64,000 bases of DNA, taken from positions 124,001 through 188,000 of the forward strand of contig NZ_JALIQS010000001.1 in the NCBI RefSeq assembly GCF_024704725.1, in the 5' to 3' direction. Origin of the DNA: Shinella sp. CPCC 101442 (GTDB lineage: Bacteria > Pseudomonadota > Alphaproteobacteria > Rhizobiales > Rhizobiaceae). Positions 9,229-18,599 of the stretch are shown piece by piece (the stretch's first letter is position 1; each line of letters starts with the position of its first letter). The notes under the pieces were generated by a model. That model worked only from the letters and a program-made list of their open reading frames with translations, did no database searches and had not been told where the DNA came from. The translations under genes and the position numbers were made by a program.

Positions 9229-9426
9229 TCATTCCTCCGGAGGGTTGTGGAAGCCGGGCGGTAGAGCAAAACCCGTCCCGGCAGCAGACGGCTCGGACGC
9301 GGTTTCCGGGCGCGCCTTGGGGATCATCGCGTGGGCGGCAACGACGGAACGAATCGCAACCGGGCGGTAATTGCGCACGAGATCCGGTTTCACGCTTATC
9401 GTTTTGTTATCAGTCCTGTCGCTCAT
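9229..9426 (-). CDS. Small hypothetical protein downstream of the SDR gene
   Basis: A 65-aa protein of unknown function. The start is supported by a strong Shine-Dalgarno-like GGGGAGGGG just upstream, and the gene follows the SDR stop by 20 bp, so it probably ends that operon. The sequence has a polar start (MSDRTDNKTISVKPDLVRNY), a short apolar stretch (AIRSVVAAHAMIP) and a Pro/Gly-rich end (GTGFALPPGFHNPPEE). No family is recognised. It is too short for codon statistics to be decisive. Confidence 0.5.
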   Translation of the reverse strand: MSDRTDNKTISVKPDLVRNYRPVAIRSVVAAHAMIPKARPETASEPSAAGTGFALPPGFHNPPEE

Positions 9427-9446
9427 GCGCCCCTCCCCGCAAACCC

Positions 9447-10190
9447 TTATTCTGCCTGAAATTTCACCATCGTGCCACCACCCGGCGCCTGATCGGTGGG
9501 AAAAACCTCGACGCGAGCGACATCCACATAGACAGGAAGCGCGATCACGTCGGTGACGATGCGGGCGATATGTTCCGGGAGGATCGGGCGATAGCCATCG
9601 TAGAGCGCGGCCTGCGCCTGATTGTCGGCAATCGAGGTGCGGTAAAGGTCCGTCTGGACGCGACCCGGCACGATCTCGCTGACGCGGACGGACGTGCCGA
9701 GCAGATCGCAGCGCAGGTTGTCGCAGAACAGGCTGAGGCCGGCCTTGGAGGCGCCATAGGCCCCCATGTTCGGATAGGGCGCCTGGCCGCCGCTGGAGCC
9801 GATATAGATCAAATGGCCGCGCTTGCGCGCCACCATGCCCGGCAGCACGACGCGTGTGAGATGCAGCGGCGCCTTCAGGTTGACATCGATCATCGCATCG
9901 ATCTCGACGGGATCGATGTCCTGAAAAGCCGCGCGGGTGGAGAGGATGCCGGCATTGTTGACGAGAATGTCGACCGCGACACCGTCGAGTGCCTCGGCGA
10001 TACGCGCGGTATCGCGCACATCCGCCTGGACGGGGATCGCACCGGTCGCGTCGGAAAGTGCGGCGAGTTGCGCCTCGTTGCGGCCGACGGCGTAGACCGT
10101 GAGGCCGCGGGCGCGCAATGCCGGCACGATGGCCTTGCCGATGCCACTGGTGGCACCCGTGACGACGGCGACACGATAGGCGTCAGACAT
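9447..10190 (-). CDS. Short-chain dehydrogenase/reductase (first of pair)
   Basis: A cytosolic NAD(P)-dependent oxidoreductase of the classical SDR type, 247 aa. The cofactor motif is [13 protein letters not shown] near residue 10, NNAGIL follows near residue 83, and the catalytic Ser-Tyr-Lys set lies in IGSSGGQ and YGASKAG. The YdfG/serine-dehydrogenase-like C-terminus includes [12 protein letters not shown]. The ATG at 10190 overlaps the end of the upstream SDR gene by 8 bp, indicating coupled translation. With that gene it forms an operon divergent from ydiJ, so it probably oxidises or reduces an intermediate of the same pathway. Confidence 0.9.
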   Translation of the reverse strand: MSDAYRVAVVTGATSGIGKAIVPALRARGLTVYAVGRNEAQLAALSDATGAIPVQADVRDTARIAEALDGVAVDILVNNAGILSTRAAFQDIDPVEIDAMIDVNLKAPLHLTRVVLPGMVARKRGHLIYIGSSGGQAPYPNMGAYGASKAGLSLFCDNLRCDLLGTSVRVSEIVPGRVQTDLYRTSIADNQAQAALYDGYRPILPEHIARIVTDVIALPVYVDVARVEVFPTDQAPGGGTMVKFQAE

Positions 10191-10932
10191 AGATGTAGCC
10201 CCCGCTGATGACGACATTCTCACCGGTCGCATAGGTGTTGCGGCTCGAGGCCATCATGACGATCCACTCAGCCATTTCGGCAGGTTCCGCCGCGCGTCCG
10301 AGCGCACTTGCCTTGGCGAGTTCCGGCAGGAAACCGAGTTCCTTGGCACGATCGGTGGCAAAACCCGCCGGAGCGACCGAGTTGACGAGGATCTGATCCT
10401 TGGCGCATTCCTGGGCGAAGGATTTGGTGAGGCTCACCACGGCCGCCTTGGTCGCGGCATAATGCGCATTCTGCGGATGCGCCTTGAAGGCGTCGACGGA
10501 GGTGATGTTGACGATGCGGCCTGTCACCTCGGGCACGCTGACGAACTGGCGCATGTGGCGCACGGCAGCCACCATCATATGGTAGGTGCCCTTCACGTTG
10601 ATGGCGTTTTCGAGGTCCCAGTCTTCGTCGGTGATTTCGAGGATGGCTTTTCGCGGATAGATCGCTGCACTGTTGACCAACGCATGGATGCGGCCGAGCT
10701 TGGCGGCTACCGCCTCGAAGCCGGCATGGGCCGTCTCGGCGCGGGAAATGTCGGCAACGGCCGTCGCCACCTCTGCGCCAAGCGCTTCGAGCTCCGTCGC
10801 CGAGGAGGCGAGCAGCGCTTCGTTGCGATCGATAAGGCCGATCTTCGTCGCCCCCTGTGCGATCATCAGCTTGGCAGTCACAAGGCCGAGGCCTGAAGCC
10901 CCGCCGACGATGACAACAGACTGGTTCTTCAC
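10183..10932 (-). CDS. Short-chain dehydrogenase/reductase (second of pair)
   Basis: A classical SDR of 249 aa. [13 protein letters not shown] near residue 10 is the dinucleotide site, NSAAIYPRK replaces the usual NNAG, and the catalytic residues sit in NITSVDAF and [10 protein letters not shown]. The C-terminal [13 protein letters not shown] is typical of 3-oxoacyl reductase-like SDRs. It starts with GTG at 10932, behind AGGAAC. It is transcribed divergently from ydiJ, with an operator-like palindrome in the 98-bp gap, and overlaps the next SDR by 8 bp. The substrate is unknown; a hydroxy acid or polyol is likely from context. Confidence 0.9.
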   Translation of the reverse strand: MKNQSVVIVGGASGLGLVTAKLMIAQGATKIGLIDRNEALLASSATELEALGAEVATAVADISRAETAHAGFEAVAAKLGRIHALVNSAAIYPRKAILEITDEDWDLENAINVKGTYHMMVAAVRHMRQFVSVPEVTGRIVNITSVDAFKAHPQNAHYAATKAAVVSLTKSFAQECAKDQILVNSVAPAGFATDRAKELGFLPELAKASALGRAAEPAEMAEWIVMMASSRNTYATGENVVISGGYIYV

Positions 10933-10967
10933 GTTCCTACCTCGCGATTTCGGGTTGCGCCGCCATA

Positions 10968-10993
10968 TTGGTATGTTATCACTTATATGCCAA
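10968..10993. promoter_or_regulatory. Operator-like palindrome A in the SDR/ydiJ divergent gap
   Basis: TTGG..AT..T..A at the left is mirrored by T..A..AT..CCAA at the right over 26 bp. Its core, TATCACTTAT at 10977-10986, recurs at 23693 exactly and at 14089-14098 with one change on the other strand. The position between divergent operons and beside a FadR-type regulator gene suggests it is that regulator's binding site. Confidence 0.5.
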
Positions 10994-11030
10994 CTTTAGC
11001 GAAGCGCAAGCCGTTTCTGGACTCCCGCCC

Positions 11031-14000
11031 ATGATCCCCCGCCTCAGCGCCATACCGACCGCGTCCGCCCCCTGCGACGATTTCCTGCACCATCTTGCCG
11101 GTGCGGGCTTTGAGGGCGACATCGCCGTGTCCGCGGCAGACCGCAATGTCTTTGCCACCGACAACTCCATCTACCAGGTCGAACCCGCTGGCATCCTGTT
11201 TCCGAAAAACATCCACGACCTCAAGCGTATTGCCAAGACCCTCGCCCGCGCCGAATTCTCCGGCGTGACACTTGCCCCGCGCGGCGGCGGCACGGGCACC
11301 AACGGTCAGTCGCTGACCACGGGGATCGTCGTCGATTGCTCGCGCCATATGAACCGCATCCTCGACATCGACCCCGTGCGCCGTATCGCGCGGGTGGAAG
11401 CCGGTGTCGTCAAGGACCAGCTCAACAAGGCGCTCGCGCCGCACGGCCTGTTCTTCGCGCCGGAACTCTCCACTTCCAATCGGGCGACGATCGGCGGCAT
11501 GATCTCCACAGACGCCTGCGGCCAGGGGTCCTGTCTCTACGGCAAGACCAGCAACCATGTGCTCGGCCTGCGTATCGTCCTGACCGACGGCACCGATTTC
11601 CTCTCCCGGCCGGTGCGCGAAGAGGAATTGCGCGCGCTGCAGGCGCGGGGCGACCGGATCGGCGATATCCATCGCACGCTCGCGCGCATCGCCACTGTCG
11701 AGCGTGCCGAAATCGAACGGATTTTCCCAAAGCTCAATCGCTTCATGACCGGCTATGATCTCGCCCATCTGCAACGCGGGGACGGGCGCTTCGACCTCAA
11801 TGCCGTGCTCTGCGGCTCGGAGGGCACGCTGGCGATCATCGCGGAGGCCGAACTCAACCTGCTGCCTCTTCCCGCGCACGCGGCCCTCGTCAACATCCGC
11901 TATGCCGATTTCAACGCCGCCCTCGAAGATGCGCGCAATCTCGTCGCACTCAATGTCGCCTCGGTCGAAACGATCGACGAGACGGTGCTGCGGCTTGCCA
12001 AGGGCGATATCATCTGGCCACGCATCGCACCCTTTTTCCCCGACGATGCGGACGGGCCGGCCAACGGCATCAATATCGCCGAGGTGCTGGCCGACACGCC
12101 CGAGGAGCTTGCGGACAAGCTCTTCGCGGTGACCGCGGCGCTGGCGGGCACCCCCTTTCCCGGAAGAAAGGGCTTTACGACCACCCATGGCAAGGCGGAG
12201 ATCGACGCGGTCTGGACGATGCGCAAGCGCGCCGTCGGCCTGCTCGGCAATGTGGACGGCCCGACGCGGCCTGTCGCCTTCGTCGAGGACACCGCCGTGC
12301 CGCCGGACAATCTCGCCGGCTACATCCGCGAATTCCGTGCCCTACTCGACGGGGAGGGCCTCTCCTACGGCATGTTCGGCCATGTCGATGCCGGCGTGCT
12401 GCATGTACGCCCTGCGCTGGACCTTACCCGACCCGAGCACGCGACGCTCGTTCGCCGGATCAGCGACGCCGTCGTGGCGCTGACGCGCAAACATGGCGGC
12501 GTACTGTGGGGCGAACACGGCAAGGGCGTACGGTCGGAATATGTGCCCGAATTCTTCGGCCCGCTCTATCCGTGCCTGCAGGACATCAAGACGGCCTTCG
12601 ATCCCCTTGGCCAGCTCAACCCCGGCAAGATCGTCGCACCTGCTGGCAAGGCGCTGCCGAAAATCGACGAAATTCCTTTGCGCGGCACGCTCGATCGGCA
12701 GATCGGCAATGAAATTCGCGCCGCCTTCGACAATGCGGCCTATTGCAATGGCAACGGCGCCTGTTTCGATTTCGACGCGGACAGCCAGATGTGCCCCTCC
12801 TACAAGGCGACCGGCGACCGGCGCCATTCGCCGAAAGGCCGTGCCTCGCTGATGCGCGAATGGCTGCGTCGTCTGTCGGAAAAAGGCATCGATCCCCGCC
12901 GCGAGGCCGAACGGCAGCGCCGGCCCCTCGCCAGCCTCACCCTCCCGCTGCGGGCGTGGAACAGCTTGAACCCGCTGAACCGCAACGACTTTTCCCATGA
13001 GGTGCGTGCGGCGATGGACACCTGCCTCGCCTGCAAGGCCTGCGCCGGCCAGTGCCCTGTAAAGGTGAGCGTACCGGCCTTTCGCGCAAAATTCCTCGAA
13101 CTCTACTACAGGCGCTATCTGCGTCCCTTGAAGGATCCTGTCGTCGCGACCATCGAGACCATGCTGCCGCTGATGGCGCGCCTGCGTCCCCTCTATAACC
13201 GTGCAACCGCCTCCACCGTCGGAAAAGCGGCCCTGGCCTTTGTGGGCCTCACCGCGCTTCCATCGCTTCCCGCACGTTCCGCCCGCCGCGAACTCGCCCT
13301 TCGCGCGGTCCCCGTGGCAACGCCGGCCGCGCTTGCCCGGCTTGGTGAGGCGGAAAGGGCAAACGCCGTCATATTCGTCCCCGACGCCTTCACCGAGCAT
13401 TTCGACCCGCAAGTGCTGCTCGATGCGGTCGAGGTGGCGCGCCGGCTCGGGCTTCGGCCCTTCGTCTCGCCTCCCTTCCTCAACGGCAAGGCACTGCATG
13501 TGCATGGCTATCTCGGCGCCTTTGAAAGAACGGCACGGCGCACGGCCGAGCGGCTCGACAAGCTCGCCGAAACCAATATTCCGCTGGTCGGTCTCGACCC
13601 GTCGATGACGCTCGCCTATCGCGGCGAATATGCCGGTACGCGGATGCGCGCCCGCGTCCAGCTGCCGCAGGAATGGTTGGCCTCCCTGTTTGACCGCCTC
13701 CCCTCCCTTCCTGGACAGGCGAAGCGTCACCTGCTGATGGCCCATTGCACGGAGCGCACCAACGCGCCCACCGCCGTCAGCCAATGGAGCGCCGTCTTCG
13801 CAAGGTTGGGCGTAGACTTGACCGCCCTCGACACCGGCTGCTGCGGCATGGCCGGCACCTTCGGCCACGAAATGCGCAACCGGGACATGTCCGAAAAACT
13901 CTACGCCATGAGCTGGGGACCGGCGCTGGCACGCGCCGGGGCTGACGCCATCGTGATGGCGACGGGTTATTCCTGCCGTTCGCAGGTGAAGCTGATAGCG

Positions 14001-14096
14001 GATCGGCACCTGCCGCATCCACTTCAGGCCATCCTCGCCATTCTCAGGGAGAACCCGGGCTTTTCTTTAAGTAAAGGCGCCAGGTATGATATGTGA
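11031..14096 (+). CDS. ydiJ: FAD/Fe-S D-2-hydroxyacid dehydrogenase, YdiJ type
   Basis: A 1021-aa flavin and iron-sulfur dehydrogenase, homologous over its whole length to E. coli YdiJ (about 1018 aa), reported as a D-2-hydroxyglutarate dehydrogenase. The FAD-binding domain contains PRGGGTGTNGQS (residues 83-94), FAPELSTSNRATIGGM and GSEGTLAI. The oxidase C-terminal domain has YGMFGHVDAGVLHVRPALD and GEHGKGVRSEY. Cys clusters CNGNGACFDFDADSQMCPS and CLACKACAGQCPV should hold Fe-S centres, and GCCGMAGTFGHE with the last GYSCRSQVK form the CCG domain. The frame extends to 10968, but homology begins at MIPRLS. It probably feeds electrons from a D-2-hydroxyacid intermediate to the respiratory chain. 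Confidence 0.93.
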   Translation: MIPRLSAIPTASAPCDDFLHHLAGAGFEGDIAVSAADRNVFATDNSIYQVEPAGILFPKNIHDLKRIAKTLARAEFSGVTLAPRGGGTGTNGQSLTTGIVVDCSRHMNRILDIDPVRRIARVEAGVVKDQLNKALAPHGLFFAPELSTSNRATIGGMISTDACGQGSCLYGKTSNHVLGLRIVLTDGTDFLSRPVREEELRALQARGDRIGDIHRTLARIATVERAEIERIFPKLNRFMTGYDLAHLQRGDGRFDLNAVLCGSEGTLAIIAEAELNLLPLPAHAALVNIRYADFNAALEDARNLVALNVASVETIDETVLRLAKGDIIWPRIAPFFPDDADGPANGINIAEVLADTPEELADKLFAVTAALAGTPFPGRKGFTTTHGKAEIDAVWTMRKRAVGLLGNVDGPTRPVAFVEDTAVPPDNLAGYIREFRALLDGEGLSYGMFGHVDAGVLHVRPALDLTRPEHATLVRRISDAVVALTRKHGGVLWGEHGKGVRSEYVPEFFGPLYPCLQDIKTAFDPLGQLNPGKIVAPAGKALPKIDEIPLRGTLDRQIGNEIRAAFDNAAYCNGNGACFDFDADSQMCPSYKATGDRRHSPKGRASLMREWLRRLSEKGIDPRREAERQRRPLASLTLPLRAWNSLNPLNRNDFSHEVRAAMDTCLACKACAGQCPVKVSVPAFRAKFLELYYRRYLRPLKDPVVATIETMLPLMARLRPLYNRATASTVGKAALAFVGLTALPSLPARSARRELALRAVPVATPAALARLGEAERANAVIFVPDAFTEHFDPQVLLDAVEVARRLGLRPFVSPPFLNGKALHVHGYLGAFERTARRTAERLDKLAETNIPLVGLDPSMTLAYRGEYAGTRMRARVQLPQEWLASLFDRLPSLPGQAKRHLLMAHCTERTNAPTAVSQWSAVFARLGVDLTALDTGCCGMAGTFGHEMRNRDMSEKLYAMSWGPALARAGADAIVMATGYSCRSQVKLIADRHLPHPLQAILAILRENPGFSLSKGARYDM

Positions 14097-14100
14097 TAAA
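14083..14100. promoter_or_regulatory. Operator-like site B before the FadR-type regulator
   Basis: GGTATGATATGTGATA, read on the other strand, gives TATCACATATCATACC, which matches site C (TATCACTTATCATAC) at all but one of 15 positions. It covers the ydiJ stop codon and lies 32-49 bp before the regulator start, a position suited to autoregulation. Confidence 0.5.
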
Positions 14101-14131
14101 TGTAAACTATCGGAAAAAAGGCGGGACGGGC

Positions 14132-14863
14132 ATGTCGATCATCACGCAGCGTGGCAATCTCGCAGAAATCGTCGTCGCCAAGCTGTCCGAGCGCATCGAT
14201 AGCGGACTTTATGCGCCCGGCGAAAAGATCCCGTCAAGTGCGCAACTCTGCGAAGAGTTCGGCGTTTCGCGCACCGTCATCCGTGAGGCGCTGACCTCAT
14301 TGAAGGTGGCCGGCCGCGTCATTTCCCGCCAGGGAGCGGGTGTTTACGTCACGGACAAGGACGTCCGCACGCTGAATTTCGAGATCAGCCGGATCGACGA
14401 CATCCGCTCAGCGATGCAGATCCTGGAACTGCGCCTTGGCGTGGAAATGCAGTCCGTGGCGCTTGCCGCCCAGCGCCGCACGCCGGAAGCCCTCGCAGAA
14501 ATCGCCCGCGCCTTCGACTATATCGAAAACCTCGACACTGAAGACGCAGAGATCGAGGCGCGGGCGGATTTCGAATTCCATCTCGCCATCGCCAAGGCGA
14601 CGCGCAACCCGCATTTTCCGAGTTTCCTCGAAGCCGTGATGGGTGAGATCAATTTCGATCTCGTGCTGAAGCATCGCCAGTCCGGCCGCACCTACAACGC
14701 CTATCTGAAGAAGATCAACAAGGAGCACGCAGCTATCCTGGCGGCGATCACGCAGGGCGACCCGAAGGCCGCCAAACAGGCGCTCGTCGCGCATCTCGAG
14801 GAAAGCCTCACCCGCTATCGCGCCATGTTGAACGATCCGGCGGGCAGCGAAGCGGAAGAATAA
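14132..14863 (+). CDS. GntR/FadR family transcriptional regulator
   Basis: A 243-aa regulator with an N-terminal winged helix (about residues 10-75: GEKIPSSAQLCEEFGVSR and TVIREALTSLKVAGRV) and a helical FCD ligand-binding domain (about 90-230) with the metal-site His residues of the family (FEFHLAIAKATRNP). FCD regulators usually sense small carboxylic acids. The ATG at 14132 is chosen for the upstream GGCGGGACGG; an in-frame ATG-like start at 14093 would overlap ydiJ. Operator-like site B lies just upstream, and matching sites control the SDR/ydiJ gap and the hyu/liv gap, so it probably represses the whole 9-29 kb region. Confidence 0.9.
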   Translation: MSIITQRGNLAEIVVAKLSERIDSGLYAPGEKIPSSAQLCEEFGVSRTVIREALTSLKVAGRVISRQGAGVYVTDKDVRTLNFEISRIDDIRSAMQILELRLGVEMQSVALAAQRRTPEALAEIARAFDYIENLDTEDAEIEARADFEFHLAIAKATRNPHFPSFLEAVMGEINFDLVLKHRQSGRTYNAYLKKINKEHAAILAAITQGDPKAAKQALVAHLEESLTRYRAMLNDPAGSEAEE

Positions 14864-14884
14864 CGCCCCGCCGCCCTTCAGTCC

Positions 14885-16570
14885 CTATTTTCCGGCGGCA
14901 AGCGCCTGTTCGCGGATCTGAGTCAGGCTCATCTTCGGCGTCAGCGCCTCGGGATCGATGCGGATTTCGATGAGCGCCGGCTTGCCGGAGGCTTCCGAAC
15001 GACGGAAGGCATCGGCAAACTCGTCCGTCTCCACCACCGTCTCGCCGTGCAGGCCGTAGGACCGCGCAAGCGCCGCAAAATCCGGATTGGTCAGCCTGGT
15101 GCCGGAAACCCGGCCCGGATAGCTGCGCTCCTGGTGCATACGGATCGTGCCATACATGCCATTATTGATGACGAGGAACACGACGCGGGCGTCATATTGC
15201 ATCGCGGTTGCCAGTTCCTGCCCGTTCATCAGGAAGCAGCCATCGCCCGCAAAGGCCACCACCATGCGCTCCGGCGCGGTGATTTTTGCCGCGATGGCAG
15301 CCGGCACGCCATAGCCCATCGAACCGTTCGTCGGCCCGAGCTGGGTACGGAACGTGCGGTACTGATAGAAGCGGTGCGCCCAGGCGGAGTAGTTGCCTGC
15401 GCCTGTCGTCAGGATCGCATCGGCCGGCAGATGGCCGCGCAGCCACTCCATCACGTCGCCCATCTGCACGGGCCCGGGGACCTGCGGATGCCGGATATTC
15501 GCCAGATAATCGGCATGGGCGGTCGTCGTCCAATCCGCCCAGGCGGGCGCGATGGCCGGCTTCAGCGTCGCCGCCTGCGACAGGAAGCCCGCAACGCTGG
15601 CATTGATCGGCAGCGTCGCGTGATAGACACGGCCGAGCTCCTCCGCCCCCGGATGGATGTGAACAAGCGTCTGCTTCGGCACGGGAATGTCGATCAGCGT
15701 GTAGGCACCGGTCGTCATCTCGCCGAGCCGCGCGCCGATGGAGATCAGCAGGTCGCAATCCTTGACGTGCTGGATCAACTTCGGTCCGGCGGCAAGGCCG
15801 AGATCGCCGGCATAGTTTTCGTGGGTGTTGTCGAAAAGGTCCTGGCAGCGGAAGGAGGCGGCAACAGGCAGCGCAAAGGCTTCCGAGAAGGCGCGCAGAT
15901 CCGCGACGGCCTGCCTGGTCCAGCCACCACCACCGGCGACGACCATCGGACGCTCGGCTTTCGCCAGAAGTGCCGCCAGGTCTTCGAGTTGCGGCCCCCC
16001 GGCATAGGTTTCGACGCGCTTGTAGACGGGCGTATCGGCGAGCGCGACCCTGTCGGTCAGCATGTCTTCCGGCAACGCCACCACGACCGGCCCCGGCCGG
16101 CCGTTGACGGCACGGTGAAAAGCCTGGCTGATCAGTTCGGGAATGCGCGCGGCATCCTCGATCTCCACCACCCATTTGGCCATCTGGCCGAACATGCGGC
16201 GGTAGTCGATTTCCTGGAACGCCTCGCGCTCCACCTGATCGCGCGCGACCTGACCGATGAAGAGGATCATCGGGGTGGAATCCTGGAAGGCCGTGTGCAC
16301 GCCGACGGAGGCATTGGTGGCGCCGGGCCCACGGGTGACGAAGCAGATACCCGGCTTGCCGGTGAGCTTGCCATAGGCTTCCGCCATATAGGCCGCCCCG
16401 CCCTCCTGTCGGCAGATGACGAATTCGATCGCGTCTTCCGCATCGTGGAAGGCATCGAGGGCGGCGAGATAGCTCTCACCCGGAACGCCAAACACCCGGT
16501 CGACGCCATGGATCCTCAGTGCGTCGACCAGAACCTGGCCGCCGCTGCGGGTCTCGTATTCGGTTGTCAT
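14885..16570 (-). CDS. Thiamine diphosphate-dependent enzyme, acetolactate synthase-like
   Basis: A 561-aa ThDP enzyme with the three domains of the ALS/pyruvate oxidase group. The pyrimidine domain carries the catalytic Glu56 in CRQEGGAAYMAEAYGKLTG, which argues against glyoxylate carboligase. The central domain has RPMVVAGGGGW. The ThDP-Mg motif runs from AGDGCFLMNGQELATA to VINNGMYGTI. It would decarboxylate a 2-oxo acid and possibly ligate or oxidise the product. It is the last gene of the six-gene operon that starts with hydantoinase A, 17 bp after the FAD oxidoreductase gene. The true substrate is not evident; it is not part of a biosynthetic ilvBN pair. Confidence 0.88.
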   Translation of the reverse strand: MTTEYETRSGGQVLVDALRIHGVDRVFGVPGESYLAALDAFHDAEDAIEFVICRQEGGAAYMAEAYGKLTGKPGICFVTRGPGATNASVGVHTAFQDSTPMILFIGQVARDQVEREAFQEIDYRRMFGQMAKWVVEIEDAARIPELISQAFHRAVNGRPGPVVVALPEDMLTDRVALADTPVYKRVETYAGGPQLEDLAALLAKAERPMVVAGGGGWTRQAVADLRAFSEAFALPVAASFRCQDLFDNTHENYAGDLGLAAGPKLIQHVKDCDLLISIGARLGEMTTGAYTLIDIPVPKQTLVHIHPGAEELGRVYHATLPINASVAGFLSQAATLKPAIAPAWADWTTTAHADYLANIRHPQVPGPVQMGDVMEWLRGHLPADAILTTGAGNYSAWAHRFYQYRTFRTQLGPTNGSMGYGVPAAIAAKITAPERMVVAFAGDGCFLMNGQELATAMQYDARVVFLVINNGMYGTIRMHQERSYPGRVSGTRLTNPDFAALARSYGLHGETVVETDEFADAFRRSEASGKPALIEIRIDPEALTPKMSLTQIREQALAAGK

Positions 16571-16587
16571 GTCTGTCTCCTCAGCCG

Positions 16588-17781
16588 CTAGATCACGGCG
16601 TCCTCAAGGAAGGGTCTGTTGGCGGCGACGCGCTCGTAGCCGAAGGGCGAGAGATCGAGTGTCCTAAAACCACCATACGTGAGCAGCTCGGAAAGCCCCC
16701 GTCCCATGGCGGGCGATTGCTGCAGGCCATGACCTGAAAAGCCGTTGGCGAAGAGGAAATTCTTCACCTCGGTATGTGGGCCGAGAATGACGTTGTGGTC
16801 GAGCGTGCAATAGTCGTAGTGACCGGCCCAGCTGTTGACGACCTTGATAGCCTCGAAAGCCGGCACGCGCTGCGCCATCGTCGGCCAGATCTCTTCCTCG
16901 AACTCGTCGTGCATGACGGCGAAATCGTTCGGATCGACTTCCGGATCGTGCTTGGGATAGGTGCCCATCAGGTAGAACTTTCCTTCCGGCCGAAAGAACA
17001 CGCCCGTCGGATCGATGGTAAGACCGACGCCGGGGCCGAGCGGTTCGCGGCAATCGACGACGAAGAGCGAGCGGCGGCGCGGCTCGACGGGAATGTCGAG
17101 GCCGGCCAAACGCGCCATGTTCTTGCCGTTGGTGCCCGACGTGTTGACCAGCGCGCCGCAGGCGATCGTCTGCCCGCCTTTGGTGGTCACCGAAACGATA
17201 CGATCGCCCTCACGGTTGATCGCGACGACCTCGTCCTCGATATACTCGACGCCGAGCGAACGGGCCTTCTTGCGAAAACCCTGCAACAGGCCGACGCTGT
17301 CGAACCAGCCCTCGCCGCGTTCGCCCTTGCTGCCGAGCGTCAGCCCCTCCGTGTTCAGCCACGCAAACCGCTTGCCCAACCCGTCAGGATCCAACAGCGA
17401 GACTTCGGCCCCGCAGGAGACCTGCGTTTCATGGTTGCGTCGAAGCACGTCGGCACCACGCTCATCGCCAGCGAGGAAGAGATAGCCGTTTTCGTGAAAA
17501 CCGATCTCCGGCGTGTCCTCGTCGACCGCGACGTTTTCCTTGAAATTGCGGATGAATTCCGTGCCGAACTGCGAGACCTGCACATTGATCGCATTGGAAA
17601 ACTGGTGCCGGATGGAACTGGAGGAGAGCGCGGTCGCCGAGCGCTGATAGGTCCAGTCCTTCTCGATGACCAGCACGGAGCCGGTGAAATCGGGATTGGT
17701 CGCCAGGAAGTAGGCGGTTGCGCTGCCAACGACGGCACCGCCGACAATGACGACGTCATAGGATGTTTTCGAAGCCGGCAT
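16588..17781 (-). CDS. FAD-dependent oxidoreductase, DAO family
   Basis: A 397-aa flavoprotein of the D-amino acid oxidase/glycine oxidase/FOXRED1 group. The FAD motif is YDVVIVGGAVVGSATAYFLA near residue 7, with a second nucleotide segment GSVLVIEKDWTYQ. The C-terminal flavin-contacting region is FLFANGFSGHGLQQSPAMGR. Such enzymes oxidise the C-N bond of amino acids or N-methyl amino acids (sarcosine, dimethylglycine, D-amino acids). The ATG at 17781 overlaps the stop of the upstream SDR gene by 1 nt, so the longer open frame to 18033 is rejected. In this operon it probably deaminates or N-demethylates an intermediate. Confidence 0.9.
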   Translation of the reverse strand: MPASKTSYDVVIVGGAVVGSATAYFLATNPDFTGSVLVIEKDWTYQRSATALSSSSIRHQFSNAINVQVSQFGTEFIRNFKENVAVDEDTPEIGFHENGYLFLAGDERGADVLRRNHETQVSCGAEVSLLDPDGLGKRFAWLNTEGLTLGSKGERGEGWFDSVGLLQGFRKKARSLGVEYIEDEVVAINREGDRIVSVTTKGGQTIACGALVNTSGTNGKNMARLAGLDIPVEPRRRSLFVVDCREPLGPGVGLTIDPTGVFFRPEGKFYLMGTYPKHDPEVDPNDFAVMHDEFEEEIWPTMAQRVPAFEAIKVVNSWAGHYDYCTLDHNVILGPHTEVKNFLFANGFSGHGLQQSPAMGRGLSELLTYGGFRTLDLSPFGYERVAANRPFLEDAVI

Positions 17782-18587
17782 CACGTGTCCTCGAAATGGC
17801 CGACGGCGGTGAAGCTGCCGCCCTGGAAGCGCACGGCCGAATCGTTCGGATCCCCCTGGCTGGTCCTGGCAAAAACCTTCTCGGCGTAATCGTCCGCGCT
17901 GTCTTCCGGCCTGTAGCCGAGCGAGGCGGCCGTACGGTTGTCCCAGAAGGCGCGGCTGTTGTTCGACATGCCGTAGGCGATCATGAAGCCGACGCGCTCG
18001 GCCGACAGGCACTTTTCGACCAGCTGGCGGCAATCGCGGTAGGAGAGCCAGGTGATGAGATGGCGGCGATCCGTCGGCTCCGGAAAGCAGGAGCCGATGC
18101 GGATGGACACCGTCTCGATGCCGAATTTGTCGAAGTAGTAGCGGCCGAGATTTTCGACGAAGGTCTTCGACACACCGTAGAGGCTGTCGGGCCGGGTCGG
18201 CACGGTGCCGTCGATCGTCTCGGTGCGTTCATAATAGCCGATGGCATGCACGGAGCTGGCATAGACGATGCGCTTGACGCCGTGCTGGCGCGCGGCTTCG
18301 TAGATATTGTAGCCGCCGGAAATGTTGCTATCGAGGATCGTCTTCCATTCGGCCTCGAGCGGCTGGCCGCCGAGATGCACGATGGCGTCGCAGCCCTTCA
18401 CGGCCTGCGAAACGGCAGCGAAATCGGCAAGCTCGAGCGGGAAATCCTCTTCATGCGAGGCGATGTTTTCGCAGGGCTCACGGTCGGAGAGCCGCACGGC
18501 CTTGCCGAGCCGCGTGCCGGACTGGCGCAGTGCCGTCCCGACGCCGCCGGCAGCACCCGTCAGAAGAACGTTCTGGAAATGGGACAT
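17781..18587 (-). CDS. NAD-dependent epimerase/dehydratase, uronate dehydrogenase-like
   Basis: A 268-aa extended-type SDR. LLTGAAGGVGTAL at residues 8-20 is the NAD site, and YGVSKTFVENLGRYYFDKFG holds the YxxxK catalytic pair, with SS in YASSVHAIGYY. Length, the DAIVHLGG and SIRIGSCFPEP motifs and the C-terminal DPNDSAVRFQGGSF closely resemble Agrobacterium uronate dehydrogenase (Udh), which oxidises galacturonate and glucuronate to lactones. Similarity is not identity, so the natural substrate here may be another polar aldehyde or hemiacetal. It lies 12 bp after the aminotransferase gene in the hyu operon. Confidence 0.85.
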   Translation of the reverse strand: MSHFQNVLLTGAAGGVGTALRQSGTRLGKAVRLSDREPCENIASHEEDFPLELADFAAVSQAVKGCDAIVHLGGQPLEAEWKTILDSNISGGYNIYEAARQHGVKRIVYASSVHAIGYYERTETIDGTVPTRPDSLYGVSKTFVENLGRYYFDKFGIETVSIRIGSCFPEPTDRRHLITWLSYRDCRQLVEKCLSAERVGFMIAYGMSNNSRAFWDNRTAASLGYRPEDSADDYAEKVFARTSQGDPNDSAVRFQGGSFTAVGHFEDT

Positions 18588-18599
18588 GGTCGGTTCCTC

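Noticed and set aside
9234-9243. Palindrome CCTCCGGAGG
   Set aside because: It lies within the end of the small gene at 9229 and is a chance GC palindrome; no T-run and no second copy were noticed.
8268-10208. 646-codon plus-strand open frame spanning the MFS gene and SDR gene
   Set aside because: Runs in a shifted frame through the MFS gene and antisense to the SDR; Arg/Ala/Pro-rich and without domain.
14885-16570. TPP enzyme as glyoxylate carboligase
   Set aside because: Carboligase lacks the catalytic Glu that is present here (RQEGGA, residue 56), and no glyoxylate pathway partners such as hyi or glxR are nearby.
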